Of a stretch of 34,309 nt of DNA, positions 23,055-32,900 are shown one piece after another. How positions within the stretch are numbered: position 1 is the first letter of the stretch; each line of letters opens with the position of its first letter. The DNA lies in NCBI GenBank assembly GCA_021769555.1, contig JAETSR010000021.1, positions 1 to 34,309 on the forward strand, given 5' to 3'. The stretch comes from Clostridiaceae bacterium. GTDB lineage: Bacteria > Bacillota > Clostridia > Oscillospirales > Acutalibacteraceae. Below the pieces are notes generated by a model. That model saw only the letters and a list, made by a program, of their open reading frames with translations. It was not told the origin of the DNA and searched no databases. The position numbers and the translations under genes were made by a program.

Positions 23055-23834
23055 TTGGAAAACCATGAACCTAACCAAAAGCCCGGGTACGGCGAGGGGA
23101 TAATCGCCGGGAGGAACCCTGTCGCGGAGGCCATGCGCTCGGGGAGGGCCATAGACTGCCTGTATATCCCAAAGGGCAGGCAGGAGGGCCAGCTTGCGGC
23201 AATCATAGCAAAGGCCAGAAAGCTTCAAATACCAATAAAGGAGGCCGACCCGAGAAAGCTCTCCCATATGTGCAACGGCGCAAACCACCAGGGGATAGTG
23301 GCGGTGGCCGCGGCGGTTGAGTACTCGAGCCTTGAGGACATGCTGTCCCTCTCAGAGGAGAGGGGGGAGCCTCCCCTTTTGATAGTATGCGACGGCATAG
23401 AGGACCCCCATAACCTTGGGGCCATAATCCGCTCGGCGGAGTGCGCGGGGGCCCACGGGGTGATAATCCCCAAGCGCCGCAGCGTCGGGCTGACCTACGC
23501 TGTGAGCCGGGCCTCGGCCGGGGCGGTGGAGCATATGCCGGTTATGAGGGCGCAGAACCTTTCGGGCCTTATAGAGGACCTGAAATCCCGGGGGATATGG
23601 TGCTTTGCCGCGGACATGGACGGCTCCCCCTGGGACAGGACGGACTTTACCGGGCCCACGGCCCTGGTGATAGGCTCCGAGGGCAGGGGCGTGAGCCGCC
23701 TTGTGAAGGAGAAATGCGACGGCGCTGTGTCCCTGCCCATTCGGGGGAAGGTCAATTCCCTGAACGCCTCAGTGGCGGCAGGGGTGCTCTGCTATGAGGC
23801 TTTGCGGCAGAGAACGGAGAGGAGCAGGCAATGA
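23055..23834 (+). CDS. rlmB: 23S rRNA 2'-O-ribose guanosine methyltransferase RlmB/TrmH family
   Basis: The SPOUT methyltransferase shows the three family motifs in order: NLGAIIRSAECAGAHGVIIP, ALVIGSEGRGVSRLV and SLPIRGKVNSLNASVAAGVLCYEAL, which form the trefoil-knot SAM site. An N-terminal substrate-binding domain (IIAGRNPVAEAM, HQGIVAVAA) marks the RlmB type, which methylates G2251 of 23S rRNA. TTG 23055 is used, with GGGGG seven bases upstream and its promoter 34 bp upstream. The stop overlaps the next start (ATGA at 23831), so the pseudo-ATPase gene is coupled to it. Confidence 0.92.
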   Translation: MENHEPNQKPGYGEGIIAGRNPVAEAMRSGRAIDCLYIPKGRQEGQLAAIIAKARKLQIPIKEADPRKLSHMCNGANHQGIVAVAAAVEYSSLEDMLSLSEERGEPPLLIVCDGIEDPHNLGAIIRSAECAGAHGVIIPKRRSVGLTYAVSRASAGAVEHMPVMRAQNLSGLIEDLKSRGIWCFAADMDGSPWDRTDFTGPTALVIGSEGRGVSRLVKEKCDGAVSLPIRGKVNSLNASVAAGVLCYEALRQRTERSRQ

Positions 23835-26800
23835 AAGACGATTTAGGATTTACCCTTGAGGATATACTGGAGGAGGAGCGCCAGAAGCGCGAGGCCAGGG
23901 AGCGCGCCGGGGAGCAGGAGCCCCAGTATGAGGAGTATGAGCCTGAGGGCGGTGAGGAGCCCGGGGCGCGGTATGAGGACTATGAGCCGGAGCCCGAGCC
24001 TCAGTATGAGCCCGAGCCTGAGCCTCAGCAGGAGTACTATGCCCCTGAGGACCCGGGACCGGAGTATGTTATAGATGAGGAGCCCCCGGAGGAGGAGCCC
24101 GCCCCGGAGCAGGGGAAGGGCAAAAAGAAAAAGAAGAAGCGCTGGGGGCTCTTCGGCAGGAAAAAGGTGCCGGACTTTGACGAGAACGAGGAGGACATCT
24201 ACTACGGCATACAGCTAAAGCCCATCGACGAGTACCGCATGGACGGCGACGCGCCGCCCCTGGGGGAGGAGGGCTATAAGGTCCTGTTCGACGACTCAAG
24301 GCAGATAGACGACGAGGTGGAGGAGAACTTCCAGCGCCTGCAGAAGGAGCGCCGCCGGAGGGTTGCGGAGGCCGTGCAGAGCGCGGGGATGGACGAGCAG
24401 CAGGTGGCAGAGGAGTTCGGCGTGGTGGCCCCGGTGCCCCTCACCTCCTACGCCGCGGACCCCTACGCCCGCCAGCACGGCCTTGATGCCGACGCGGGTG
24501 AGCTCTCGGACCTGCAGAAGGCCATGCTCCAGACGGACCAGACTATGGAGATAAAGCTCAATGTGCTCAACAGCACCATAGAGCTTCAGAAGCTCCGGGA
24601 CGGCCAGCCGGTGAGCGAGGAGACGGTGGAGCGCATTCTGAGGGAGGCCCCGGAGCCGCCGGAGGAGTACGCCGGGGAGGAGTACATAGAGCAGGAGGAG
24701 CACCTGCCGGATGAGCCTGAGGCTGAGTACGGGTATGAGTATGAGGAACAGGAGCCCGAGGGGGCCGAGGCCGGGATAGAGTATATTGAGGAATACGAGC
24801 CTGAGGCTGTGGCTGAATATGTACAGCCCGAGGCTGAGCAGGATATCGTGTCCGAGTATGTGCAGCCGGAGCCCGCTGCTGAGCCGGAGCCTGCCGTCGA
24901 GTACGTGCTGCCGGAGCCCGAGCCTGTGTCTGAGTATGTGCAGCCTGAGCCCGAGCCTGAGCCAGCGGCACAGCCAGCGCCGGAGGAAATGAAGACCATC
25001 GAGATACCGGTGCAGGCGGCAGCTCCGGAGCCCAAGCCTCAGCCTGAGCCCGCTCCTGAACAGGAGGCGCAGCCTGCGCCTGAACCGCCGCCGAGGCCCA
25101 TACAGCAGGTGCCCTATGTGGAGACGATATATCAGTACCGCTCAAGGAGCATTGCCACGCATATCATAAACGCGGACCTGCTGCAGAGCGCCCTGCTCTC
25201 TGAGGAGGAGAGCCTGCAGAGGGCAAGGGACGCCGCGGAAGGGGCTCCCAGACGGAGGATAAAGCCCAGAAAGACCATGGAGGAGCTGCCGCCGGAGCCC
25301 GAGATACCCCCGGAGAAGCTGGGGGAGTCCATCGAGGACTATACCGGGCCGGAGGACGCAAGGTCCATCTCAAGCGAGCTCAAGGGGCAGATGGGCAAGG
25401 CCTCCCTGACTTTGATGATAACCGCCGTTTGCACGGCGATACTTGCCATAGTGAGCGTGGTGTGCAGGAGCCAGTTCACCCCCAAGGAGACAACCTGGCC
25501 GCTGGCGTATGTGGTGCTGTCGCTGGTGCTGCTGGTTGTGTCCACGGGCATATCCTACAGCACCGTGGGCAGGGGGCTCAAGGGGCTGTTCGCCGCAAAG
25601 GCCAACGGGGACAGCGGCGTGGCTGTTGCGGCTGTGGCGGCCATTGTGCAGGCGCTCTCGGCGGTGTTCTTCCGCTCAAGGATAGCCGAGGGGGGGATGT
25701 ACCTGTACGCGCCGGTGGTGTCGGCCCTGCTGTTCCTGAACGCGGCGGGGAACCTCACCATGCTCCGGCGCATACACAGCAACTTCCGGTTTGTAACGTC
25801 CAGGGAGCAGAAGTACGCCGTGAGGACCTTCGACGATTATAACACCTCCCTGAAGATGGTGAAGGACCGGGTGGCTGAGAAGCCCCTGGTGGCCTATCAG
25901 TGCAAAACAGGCTTTTTGAAGCGCTTTCTGGATTTGTCCTACGCCCCGGACCCATCGGAGACCTCATCCCAGCTGCTGGCACCATTGGGGCTCATATCCT
26001 CGCTGGTGCTGTGCATAGCCTGCCTGCTGATAACCAAGGACGTGCCAATGTCCATAAGCTCCCTGGCGGCGGCATGCTGCGCCTGCGTTGCGGCGGGGAA
26101 TATGCTGACGATAAACCTGCCGGTGAGCAATCTCTGCAAGACCGCCCGGCGGGCGGGGGGAATGCTCGTTGGCCATAAGGCCGTCGAGACCTTCGGGGAC
26201 GTGAACGCGGTGATAGCCGACGCGGAGGAGCTTTTCCCCACTGGCACGGTGGTGCTGTCGGGAATAAAGCCCCTTGGGAGCCCTGTGATGGCCGAGGACG
26301 CGATACTCTGCGCCACGGCCCTGGTGAAGGAGGCGGGAGGCCCGCTTCTGGGGGTGTTCGAGCAGGTGATGAACGATGTTGAGGACACACTGCCGGGGGT
26401 GGAGCGGTACAGCTATGAGTCGGGCCTTGGGATAGTGGGCCGGGTGGAGGGCCACACGGTCTATATCGGGAACCGGAACCTGCTCATGACCCACAGGATA
26501 GAGGCCCCGGCCAGGGAGACCGAGGTGCAGTACACCTCAGGGGGGAAGGACCTGCTGTATATCGCCCTGGACTCTGAGGCGGCGGCCATGCTGGTGCTCA
26601 GCTACTCGGCGGACAGGCGCAAGAAGAACGAGCTTCAGCGCATGGAGGACAGCGGCATAAGCGTGCTGGTGCGCACGACGGACCCGAACGTGACGGTCAA
26701 TATGGTGTCTAAGCTCTTTGGGGTGGACACGGCCAGCGTGGGCATACTGGACGGCCAGCTGGGGGAGACTGCAAGGCAGCTTCTCACGTCTGAGCCCCCC

Positions 26801-27052
26801 AGAGCGGACGCTGTCGCGGCCACAAAGGGGCGCATGGAGTCGATGATGAGCATAATAGCGGCGTGCGTGGAGCAGAAGCGCACCACGGGTATGCTGGTGG
26901 CCATACAGTCGGCGGCGGTGATACTTGGGTTTGTGCTGGTGGCGTTCATGGCGTGCTTTGGGGAGATAAGGCGGGTATCCGCGCTGCTCCTGTTCCTGTT
27001 TCAGGCGTTCTGGATGGTGGTGCTGCTGGTGCTGCCGAAGTTCCGCAGGTAG
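23831..27052 (+). CDS. P1B-type ATPase-like membrane pseudoenzyme with a ~500-residue acidic disordered tail
   Basis: Residues 1-515 are cytoplasmic and rich in Glu/Pro/Tyr, with EPEP runs and repeated EYVQPE/EYVLPE units around residues 325-380 and a basic patch (Lys/Arg-rich, 96-112). From residue 520 the layout follows P1B heavy-metal pumps: four membrane segments (about 523-644), a short cytoplasmic segment, two more (715-765), a large cytoplasmic part (770-1010) and two final segments (1018-1068). The N-domain phrase GLGIVGRVEGHTVYIGNRNLL (866-886) matches that family. The phosphorylated DKTGT is replaced by DAEELFPTGT (797-806), TGD by RTTD (948-951), CPC by NLPV, and no TGE or GDGxND is seen, so pumping is not expected. 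It is co-transcribed with rlmB and a HIT gene. Role unknown. Confidence 0.8.
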   Translation: MKDDLGFTLEDILEEERQKREARERAGEQEPQYEEYEPEGGEEPGARYEDYEPEPEPQYEPEPEPQQEYYAPEDPGPEYVIDEEPPEEEPAPEQGKGKKKKKKRWGLFGRKKVPDFDENEEDIYYGIQLKPIDEYRMDGDAPPLGEEGYKVLFDDSRQIDDEVEENFQRLQKERRRRVAEAVQSAGMDEQQVAEEFGVVAPVPLTSYAADPYARQHGLDADAGELSDLQKAMLQTDQTMEIKLNVLNSTIELQKLRDGQPVSEETVERILREAPEPPEEYAGEEYIEQEEHLPDEPEAEYGYEYEEQEPEGAEAGIEYIEEYEPEAVAEYVQPEAEQDIVSEYVQPEPAAEPEPAVEYVLPEPEPVSEYVQPEPEPEPAAQPAPEEMKTIEIPVQAAAPEPKPQPEPAPEQEAQPAPEPPPRPIQQVPYVETIYQYRSRSIATHIINADLLQSALLSEEESLQRARDAAEGAPRRRIKPRKTMEELPPEPEIPPEKLGESIEDYTGPEDARSISSELKGQMGKASLTLMITAVCTAILAIVSVVCRSQFTPKETTWPLAYVVLSLVLLVVSTGISYSTVGRGLKGLFAAKANGDSGVAVAAVAAIVQALSAVFFRSRIAEGGMYLYAPVVSALLFLNAAGNLTMLRRIHSNFRFVTSREQKYAVRTFDDYNTSLKMVKDRVAEKPLVAYQCKTGFLKRFLDLSYAPDPSETSSQLLAPLGLISSLVLCIACLLITKDVPMSISSLAAACCACVAAGNMLTINLPVSNLCKTARRAGGMLVGHKAVETFGDVNAVIADAEELFPTGTVVLSGIKPLGSPVMAEDAILCATALVKEAGGPLLGVFEQVMNDVEDTLPGVERYSYESGLGIVGRVEGHTVYIGNRNLLMTHRIEAPARETEVQYTSGGKDLLYIALDSEAAAMLVLSYSADRRKKNELQRMEDSGISVLVRTTDPNVTVNMVSKLFGVDTASVGILDGQLGETARQLLTSEPPRADAVAATKGRMESMMSIIAACVEQKRTTGMLVAIQSAAVILGFVLVAFMACFGEIRRVSALLLFLFQAFWMVVLLVLPKFRR

Positions 27053-27072
27053 AGAAAACGGGAGAATAATTT

Positions 27073-27543
27073 ATGTGTCTAATCTGTGATAGAATTGACA
27101 TGATAAAAAATGGGGAGAACCCCTATTTTGTCAGGGAGCTTGAAACCGGCTATGTGGTCATAGGCGACTTCCAGCATTTTAAAGGATATACTTTGTTTTT
27201 ATGCAAACAGCACAAGACAGAGCTGTTCTATCTGGACAGGGACTTTAGGCTGAAATTCCTGGAGGAGATGTCGGCGGTAACGGAGGCTGTATATAATGTA
27301 TATAAGCCTTTAGGCGCAAATAAGATGAACTGTGAGCTTCTGGGAAATGGGGACTCACACCTTCATTGGCACATCTTCCCGAGGTATGACGGTGACCTTG
27401 AGGGGTATGACCGGGGGAAGAAGTCCGGGCCGGTGTGGTGGTACCCCATAGAAAAGATGAACTCGCCGGAGGCGAGGCCGTCTGAGGCTGAGCTTGAGAG
27501 GATGAAAGAAGCGCTGTCCAGGGAACTGGACAGGCTGGTGTAA
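27073..27543 (+). CDS. HIT-family nucleotide-binding hydrolase/transferase
   Basis: The 156-residue protein has the histidine-triad signature HLHWHIFPR and upstream conserved CLICDRI and GYTLFLCKQH segments. HIT proteins hydrolyse or transfer nucleotide monophosphates from substrates such as Ap4A or AMP-lysine. The CLICDRI opening suggests a zinc-binding or Hint-like variant. ATG 27073 follows GGGAGAA. It starts 20 bp after the pseudo-ATPase gene and ends the operon before a strong terminator. The true substrate is unknown. Confidence 0.88.
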   Translation: MCLICDRIDMIKNGENPYFVRELETGYVVIGDFQHFKGYTLFLCKQHKTELFYLDRDFRLKFLEEMSAVTEAVYNVYKPLGANKMNCELLGNGDSHLHWHIFPRYDGDLEGYDRGKKSGPVWWYPIEKMNSPEARPSEAELERMKEALSRELDRLV

Positions 27544-27552
27544 AAAAGCGAG

Positions 27553-27577
27553 AGCGCCTGGAAACAGGCGCTTTTTG
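27553..27577 (+). terminator. Rho-independent terminator after the HIT gene
   Basis: AGCGCCTG (27553-27560) pairs with CAGGCGCT (27565-27572) around a GAAA tetraloop, followed by TTTTTG. Confidence 0.9.
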
Positions 27578-27605
27578 TATGCGCGTTGCGAAGCAAATCA
27601 AAAGT

Positions 27606-27655
27606 TTCGTCCACCTTTTCAAAGGTGGCAGGGTATGGGGCAGAGCCCCACAAAA
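27606..27655. repeat. REP-like intergenic element of two adjacent hairpins
   Basis: CCACCTTT (27611-27618) pairs with AAAGGTGG (27621-27628), and TGGGGC (27636-27641) pairs with GCCCCA (27645-27650), followed by CAAAAAAT. I recognise this layout, with a CCACCTTTTCAAAGGTGG core, as a short element scattered between genes of many gut Clostridia. Only one copy is in the window. Confidence 0.65.
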
Positions 27656-27684
27656 AATAAAAAAGCCTAAATCAAAAAAACTTA

Positions 27685-27713
27685 TTGAAATTCAAGTAGA
27701 AATCGATTATAAT
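27685..27713 (+). promoter_or_regulatory. Promoter of the EF-G paralogue
   Basis: TTGAAA (27685-27690) and a perfect TATAAT (27708-27713) are 17 bp apart. The start would be near 27720, leaving about 90 bases of leader before ATG 27812. I saw no clear riboswitch or attenuator in that leader. Confidence 0.8.
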
Positions 27714-27811
27714 TAAGGTATGCCTAGTCCAAAAACTTGTGCAAATTTAATAATACACACCCCCCAGACTAGTCAGTTTAGCCAAAGGGGGCCGTGAAAG
27801 GAGCCATCCCC

Positions 27812-29884
27812 ATGACCCAATACCCTGAAAAGAACATAATAAACCTGGCTGTGGCCGGCCACGGCGGCGCAGGAAAGACCACCCTGAGCGAGGCCATGCT
27901 GTACCTGGCGGGTGCGTCTGACCGCCGTGGCAAGGTAGGCGACGGCAACACCGTCTGCGACTACGACCCGGAGGAGATACGCCGCAAGGCCTCAATAGCC
28001 GCCGCCGTAGCCCCCTTGGAGTGGAAGGGCAAGAAGATAAACCTGCTGGACGCCCCGGGCTTCTTCGACTTTGAGGGCGGCATGCGCGAGGCAATGCGCG
28101 CGGCTGACACCGCCCTTATCGTGATATCCGGAAAGGACGGCCCCTCTGTTGGCACGGAGAAGGCAGTTGCCGCGGCAGAAAAGCGCGGTCTTAGCAAGAT
28201 TTTCTTCGTCAACGGCCTGTGCGACGAGAGCGCCAGGTTCTACAGGGTCTTCGAGGACCTTAAGGCCCAGTTCGGCCCCTCGGTCTGCCCTGTGGTGGTG
28301 CCCTTTATTGAGGGGGACCAGGCGAACATATACGTGAACCTTTTGGAGTACCGGGCCTATGACTACTCCGGGGGCAAGCCCGTGCAGGTGGCAATCCCTG
28401 ACATGGGCGACAGGCTTGAGGGCCTGCGCACGGCCATCTATGAGGCCGTGGCCGAGACTGACGACGCGCTGTTTGAGAAGTACTTTGCCGGTGAGGAGTT
28501 CACCCCAGAAGAGGTAATAGTGGGTGTGAGCAAGGGCGTGAAGTCCGGGACCATTACACCTGTGTTCTGCGGGGACGCAATGCTCATGCGGGGCATGGAG
28601 CAGTTCATGGACGGCCTTAGCTGGCTGGCCCCCTCAGCTGCCGACCATGCGGGTGAGATAGGCGTTGACCCGGACGGAAACCCGGTGGAGCTCACTGTCA
28701 GCAGCGACGGCGCGGCGGCGGCAATCGTCTTCAAGACCGTGGCCGACCCCTTTATAGGCAAGCTCTCCTATGTAAAGGTAATCTCAGGCAAAATTTCTAC
28801 CGAGACTCAGCTTATGAACATGCGCACCGGCGCTGCCGAGCGGGTGGGCAAGACGGTCATGCTCACGGGCAAGAAGCAGGAGGACGTGAAGTATATTGGC
28901 GCGGGGGATATTGGGGCTATACCCAAGCTGACTACTACAAATACCGGCGACACCCTGTGCTCCCCTGCCAGGAAGGTGACCCTGGACGGGGTGGACTATC
29001 CCGGCGCGGCCCTCTCCATGGCCATAGTGCCCAAGAAGAAGGGCGAGGAGGATAAGGTGGCCCAGGGTATGCTCAGGCTTTCTGAGGAGGACCCCACCCT
29101 CCATTTCTCCACCAATAACGAGACCCACGAGCTGATAGTCAGCGGCCTTGGGGAGCAGCATTTGGATGTGGCCGTCACAAAGCTCAAGACCAAGTTCGGC
29201 GTTGAGGTGACCCTCAAGGACCCGAAGGTGCCCTATAGGGAGACCATCCGCAAGACCGTGCAGGTCCAGGGCCGGCACAAGAAGCAGACCGGCGGCCACG
29301 GCCAGTTTGGCGACGTGTGGATAGAGTTCTCCCCCTGCGACAGCGACGGGTTGGAGTTCGGCGAGCGGGTAGTTGGCGGCTCGGTGCCCAAGGGCTTCTT
29401 CCCGGCGGTGGAGAAGGGCCTTCGGGAGTGCATAGTGAAGGGCCCCCTGGCCGGTTACCCGGTGGTGGGCCTGTCCGCGGTGCTGTACGACGGCTCGTAC
29501 CACCCGGTGGACTCCAGCGAAATGGCCTTTAAGACCGCCGCCTCCATCGCCTACCGTGACGGCCTCCCGAAGGCCAGCCCTGTGCTCCTTGAGCCCATCG
29601 GCCACTTGAAGGCAACTGTGCCCGACGGCAACATGGGCGACGTGATGGGCGAGGTCAACAAGCGCCGGGGCCGGGTCCTTGGCATGGAGCCCGCGGGCGC
29701 GGGCCGCCAGACCGTGGACGCCGAGGTGCCCATGGCCGAAATGCACGACTTCTCCACCTTCGTGCGCCAGAGCACCCAGGGCCGCGGGAGCTTCACCTTT
29801 GAGTTCGAGAGGTATGAGGAGGCCCCGGCTCAGGTGGCTCAGAAGGTCATTGAGCAGGCTAAGGCTGAGGGCAGCGCAGACTGA
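27812..29884 (+). CDS. Elongation factor G-like GTPase paralogue (FusA2 type)
   Basis: The 690-residue protein has the EF-G layout: G domain with P-loop GHGGAGKTT (16-24), domain II, domains III-V with HKKQTGGHGQFGDV and the C-terminal GRVLGMEPAGAGRQTVDAEVPMAEM. It resembles the EF-G paralogues (FusA2-like) rather than translocase EF-G. The G3 motif is DAPGF (80-84), with Phe where EF-G has catalytic His, and the G4 motif is NGLC (134-137) instead of NKxD, which normally gives guanine specificity. ATG 27812 has AAAGGAG eight bases upstream; a GTG at 27794 would precede that RBS. It stands alone, with its own promoter and terminator. Its role may be ribosome-related or regulatory; inferred. 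Confidence 0.88.
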   Translation: MTQYPEKNIINLAVAGHGGAGKTTLSEAMLYLAGASDRRGKVGDGNTVCDYDPEEIRRKASIAAAVAPLEWKGKKINLLDAPGFFDFEGGMREAMRAADTALIVISGKDGPSVGTEKAVAAAEKRGLSKIFFVNGLCDESARFYRVFEDLKAQFGPSVCPVVVPFIEGDQANIYVNLLEYRAYDYSGGKPVQVAIPDMGDRLEGLRTAIYEAVAETDDALFEKYFAGEEFTPEEVIVGVSKGVKSGTITPVFCGDAMLMRGMEQFMDGLSWLAPSAADHAGEIGVDPDGNPVELTVSSDGAAAAIVFKTVADPFIGKLSYVKVISGKISTETQLMNMRTGAAERVGKTVMLTGKKQEDVKYIGAGDIGAIPKLTTTNTGDTLCSPARKVTLDGVDYPGAALSMAIVPKKKGEEDKVAQGMLRLSEEDPTLHFSTNNETHELIVSGLGEQHLDVAVTKLKTKFGVEVTLKDPKVPYRETIRKTVQVQGRHKKQTGGHGQFGDVWIEFSPCDSDGLEFGERVVGGSVPKGFFPAVEKGLRECIVKGPLAGYPVVGLSAVLYDGSYHPVDSSEMAFKTAASIAYRDGLPKASPVLLEPIGHLKATVPDGNMGDVMGEVNKRRGRVLGMEPAGAGRQTVDAEVPMAEMHDFSTFVRQSTQGRGSFTFEFERYEEAPAQVAQKVIEQAKAEGSAD

Positions 29885-29909
29885 GGAATTTGAGGTTTTG
29901 GGAATAGGG

Positions 29910-29945
29910 AAATCCCCCCGGAGTGGTTCCGGGGGGATTTCTTTT
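29910..29945 (+). terminator. Rho-independent terminator after the EF-G paralogue
   Basis: A 13 bp stem AAATCCCCCCGGA (29910-29922) pairs with 29928-29940 around a five-base loop and is followed by CTTTTG. It lies between convergent genes. Confidence 0.9.
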
Positions 29946-29960
29946 GTGGTTTTGGTTAGC

Positions 29961-32900
29961 TTATGCGATTGGTGCTGCCAGCCAGTTGGCGGCGTCGTTT
30001 ACTGTTACGGTGACCTCTGACGAGTTGGCAGGGTCGGTGGCACGGACAGTAATTGAAAGCGGGTTATTTTGTGGGTCTGACGATGCGCCGGAGAATTGTC
30101 CCATGAAATCGAGTGTGATTCGTGAGGTTGTTGCTCTTAGACGAGCATTGTTGAAGTCAATTCTGACGGTACGCAAAGGAGTTCCAACCGTTTGGTTTAG
30201 CGCTAGACTAATATGAGTACCGGTATTGGCAAAATAGCTGCCAATGCTTCTGTAAAGTGAAGATTGAGTATGGTCTTCAATACGCGCTGCATCCAAAGGT
30301 GTACGCGTTGGCATTCCAGTTGCAGAGGATGAATAGGCGTACAGTGCTTCGGTGAAAGTCAGGGTAATTGAACCGTCAATTGAACCACCATCGGTTTCAC
30401 CGGTAGCAGGTAGGGTATAATCAAGACTGGAATTGACAGTCACCTTAACTTTTTCCTTCTGCTTAATGATGGGATATGCCGCTGTAAACGCATAGCCTGA
30501 CGGATTAGTAGATGTGCCGCTATAACCGCACACAGCCAAGCAGTAGTTTACATCACCCAGTTCCTTCCACTTTTCACAGTCAACGGTCAGTGGACTGGAA
30601 GCCGGAAGTGACTGGTTTATATCAGAGCCAATAGCTCCGGAACCGCCGCCGCCTACGGATTCAATAGCTTCTTGCACGGATTGCTTCAAGCTTTCGCTGG
30701 CGCACAAATCAAACAATGAGCCCTGATGTTCATTGCCTGTTCTCATAGTCTCAATCATTGCATCCAGAACAGTGAAGTTAGGATTATCGAATCGCATAAA
30801 TCCGCTCCCGGATGTTTTCCAGGTAGAGCTACGATTTTTATACTCATCAAATGTACTTGTGAGACCGGCAGTTGAGAAAGTCTGACTCAACGCAAGCGGC
30901 AGGTTTGTTGTATCATATGGGAACAGCTTATAAGCCACGGTAGCGTCCCTATTGGTATTAATAGTTGCCGTGGTATTGCTGGCCTGCGTCCAAAGTATGG
31001 GCTGCACAATTTTCTCAGTCCTGAACCTATACACCGTAACCGGTGAGTAAACACCGGAAGTGCCGGTGGTGGTTACCAGGTACATCAGGTACTCGGTATC
31101 AGGCTCAAGGCCGGGGAGGAAGTGGTCCTCGTCGGCGCGGCTCACCTTGACGCTGCTTGCCACCAGGCGGTTGCTCGCGATATCGCTGTTGCTGGGGTTC
31201 GTGATGTTGGAGCTGATTGGGAAGTCGAACTTGTAATCGGCGGGGATACTCTCGTACAGGGTGGGGAACATGCGCTCAAATACGCTCAGGTCGGAGGCCA
31301 TGGTGTACTTGTGCCCATTTAACTCAACCGGGCCTGCGGAGTTGCAGTAGGGTATCTTCTTATTTATTTCTTCCATACTCACGCGCTCAAGAGTGCTGCC
31401 CGCGTTCTTCTGAGGATTTAATGTGTAGCCGTTATTGCTCAGCGGGGCCATGACATAGTACACAGTACCCGGAGAGGTCATAGTGAACACGGCGTTCACC
31501 CCGTTGGCGGTGGGAGTAAGGGCCGGGAAGCCGTCCTGCATAACAGGGGCGCGGCCGTCCTCGAACTGCTTCCAGAGCAGGCGGGGCTCTTCATCCAGAG
31601 CGCCGTCCTTATTAGGCCATGTGATGTCTGTGACTCCATTGGTTCCGGCCAGCACGTTGTCATAAGCGTTTATATTGCTGGGAGTGATGCTGCTCAAAGA
31701 GCTGGCGCCGCCGGTTACAAATGTGACCTGACCCTCAATGCGCTGATTGAAGCTTGCACGGTCGGTACGTGTGCCGACCTTTGTGAAGTGAAGGGCGAAG
31801 TCGTAGCTCTTGGGCTCGTCGTCGTTAAAGCCGCCGCCCAGCATGCCCAGCTTATATTCGGCGCTGATGGGCTGATACTGCGGGGGAGTGCCGGTTAAGG
31901 TCTTAATAACGCTCGCACCGGTGTATTTCTTCGTATCGGAGGGGACTATAATGGGAATCCTGCTCGCAACAGTGTTTACATTGTTTTTGTCCACCTCTAC
32001 GGAGCCTACAGGCACCCAGTCGTTGGTGCCTGTCACCCGGGTAAACAGGTCGAACTCCACGTCGGTGTCAAACCAGAGAAGCATATCCCACATTACGCCG
32101 TCAGCGGATGTTCCGGTGGACTCGGGAGTGGCCGTGAAGCCGATATCTATAGGTATGATGTCGGTGATGGTCTTTGCGTCTCTTATGTCGATGTCGTTGT
32201 ACACGGAGATGGGCTTGGTCTTATCAGCGCTCTCTCCGTCGTCGGAAATGGCGTAGGCCTTGAGCTCAAGGTCCTCAAGCTTAGTAATAACCACCCTCGC
32301 CGACACCGTAGTAAACGGCGGCAGCTCCTGATTGTGCATGGGGTTCCGCGCCTGGGAGTCGTCTGAAATATTCTGCAGGTGGAACTGGTAGCGGGCGCCG
32401 CTCTCGAGGTTCAGGGCGGACTTCTCGGGGTGCTCGGGGTCGTTTATGAAGCTGACGACCATCTTTGCGCCCTCGGTGTATACCCGCACGAAGCGGTAGT
32501 CCACCACCCAGTCGGTGCTGCCCTCGGGGGTGCTGTCGTCGCGGACCTTGACGGGCTGGCCGTTGGGGCCCCAGAGGATTATCGTGTCCCTAAGGGCTGT
32601 GGTGAAGTCACGCTGGGCCTTCTCGTAGGCCTCGGTGCCCGGGGACGCGGCAGCGTAGTTGTTGTAGAGCTCCAGGAGCCTCACCTCGTCCAGGCGGTCC
32701 GTGGCGGAGCTTGGCTGGCGGTAGCGGACGGCCTCGCTGAACACCACGTCTATAGTGGAGTAGGCGTAGGGGGTGTCCGGGCTGTCGGCCGGGACGCTCT
32801 CAAAGCGCTGGGAGGCCGTGGGCGCGCTCTCGTCCAGGGTGTGGGCGGTGTACATGCCTATGACCCGGGAGTAGTTGTTGGCCTGGTCCTGGGCAAGGTA

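Noticed and set aside
28784-29746. 320-residue minus-strand open frame opposite the EF-G paralogue
   Set aside because: It is an antisense shadow of conserved EF-G domains, rich in His/Leu/Gly, without an RBS.
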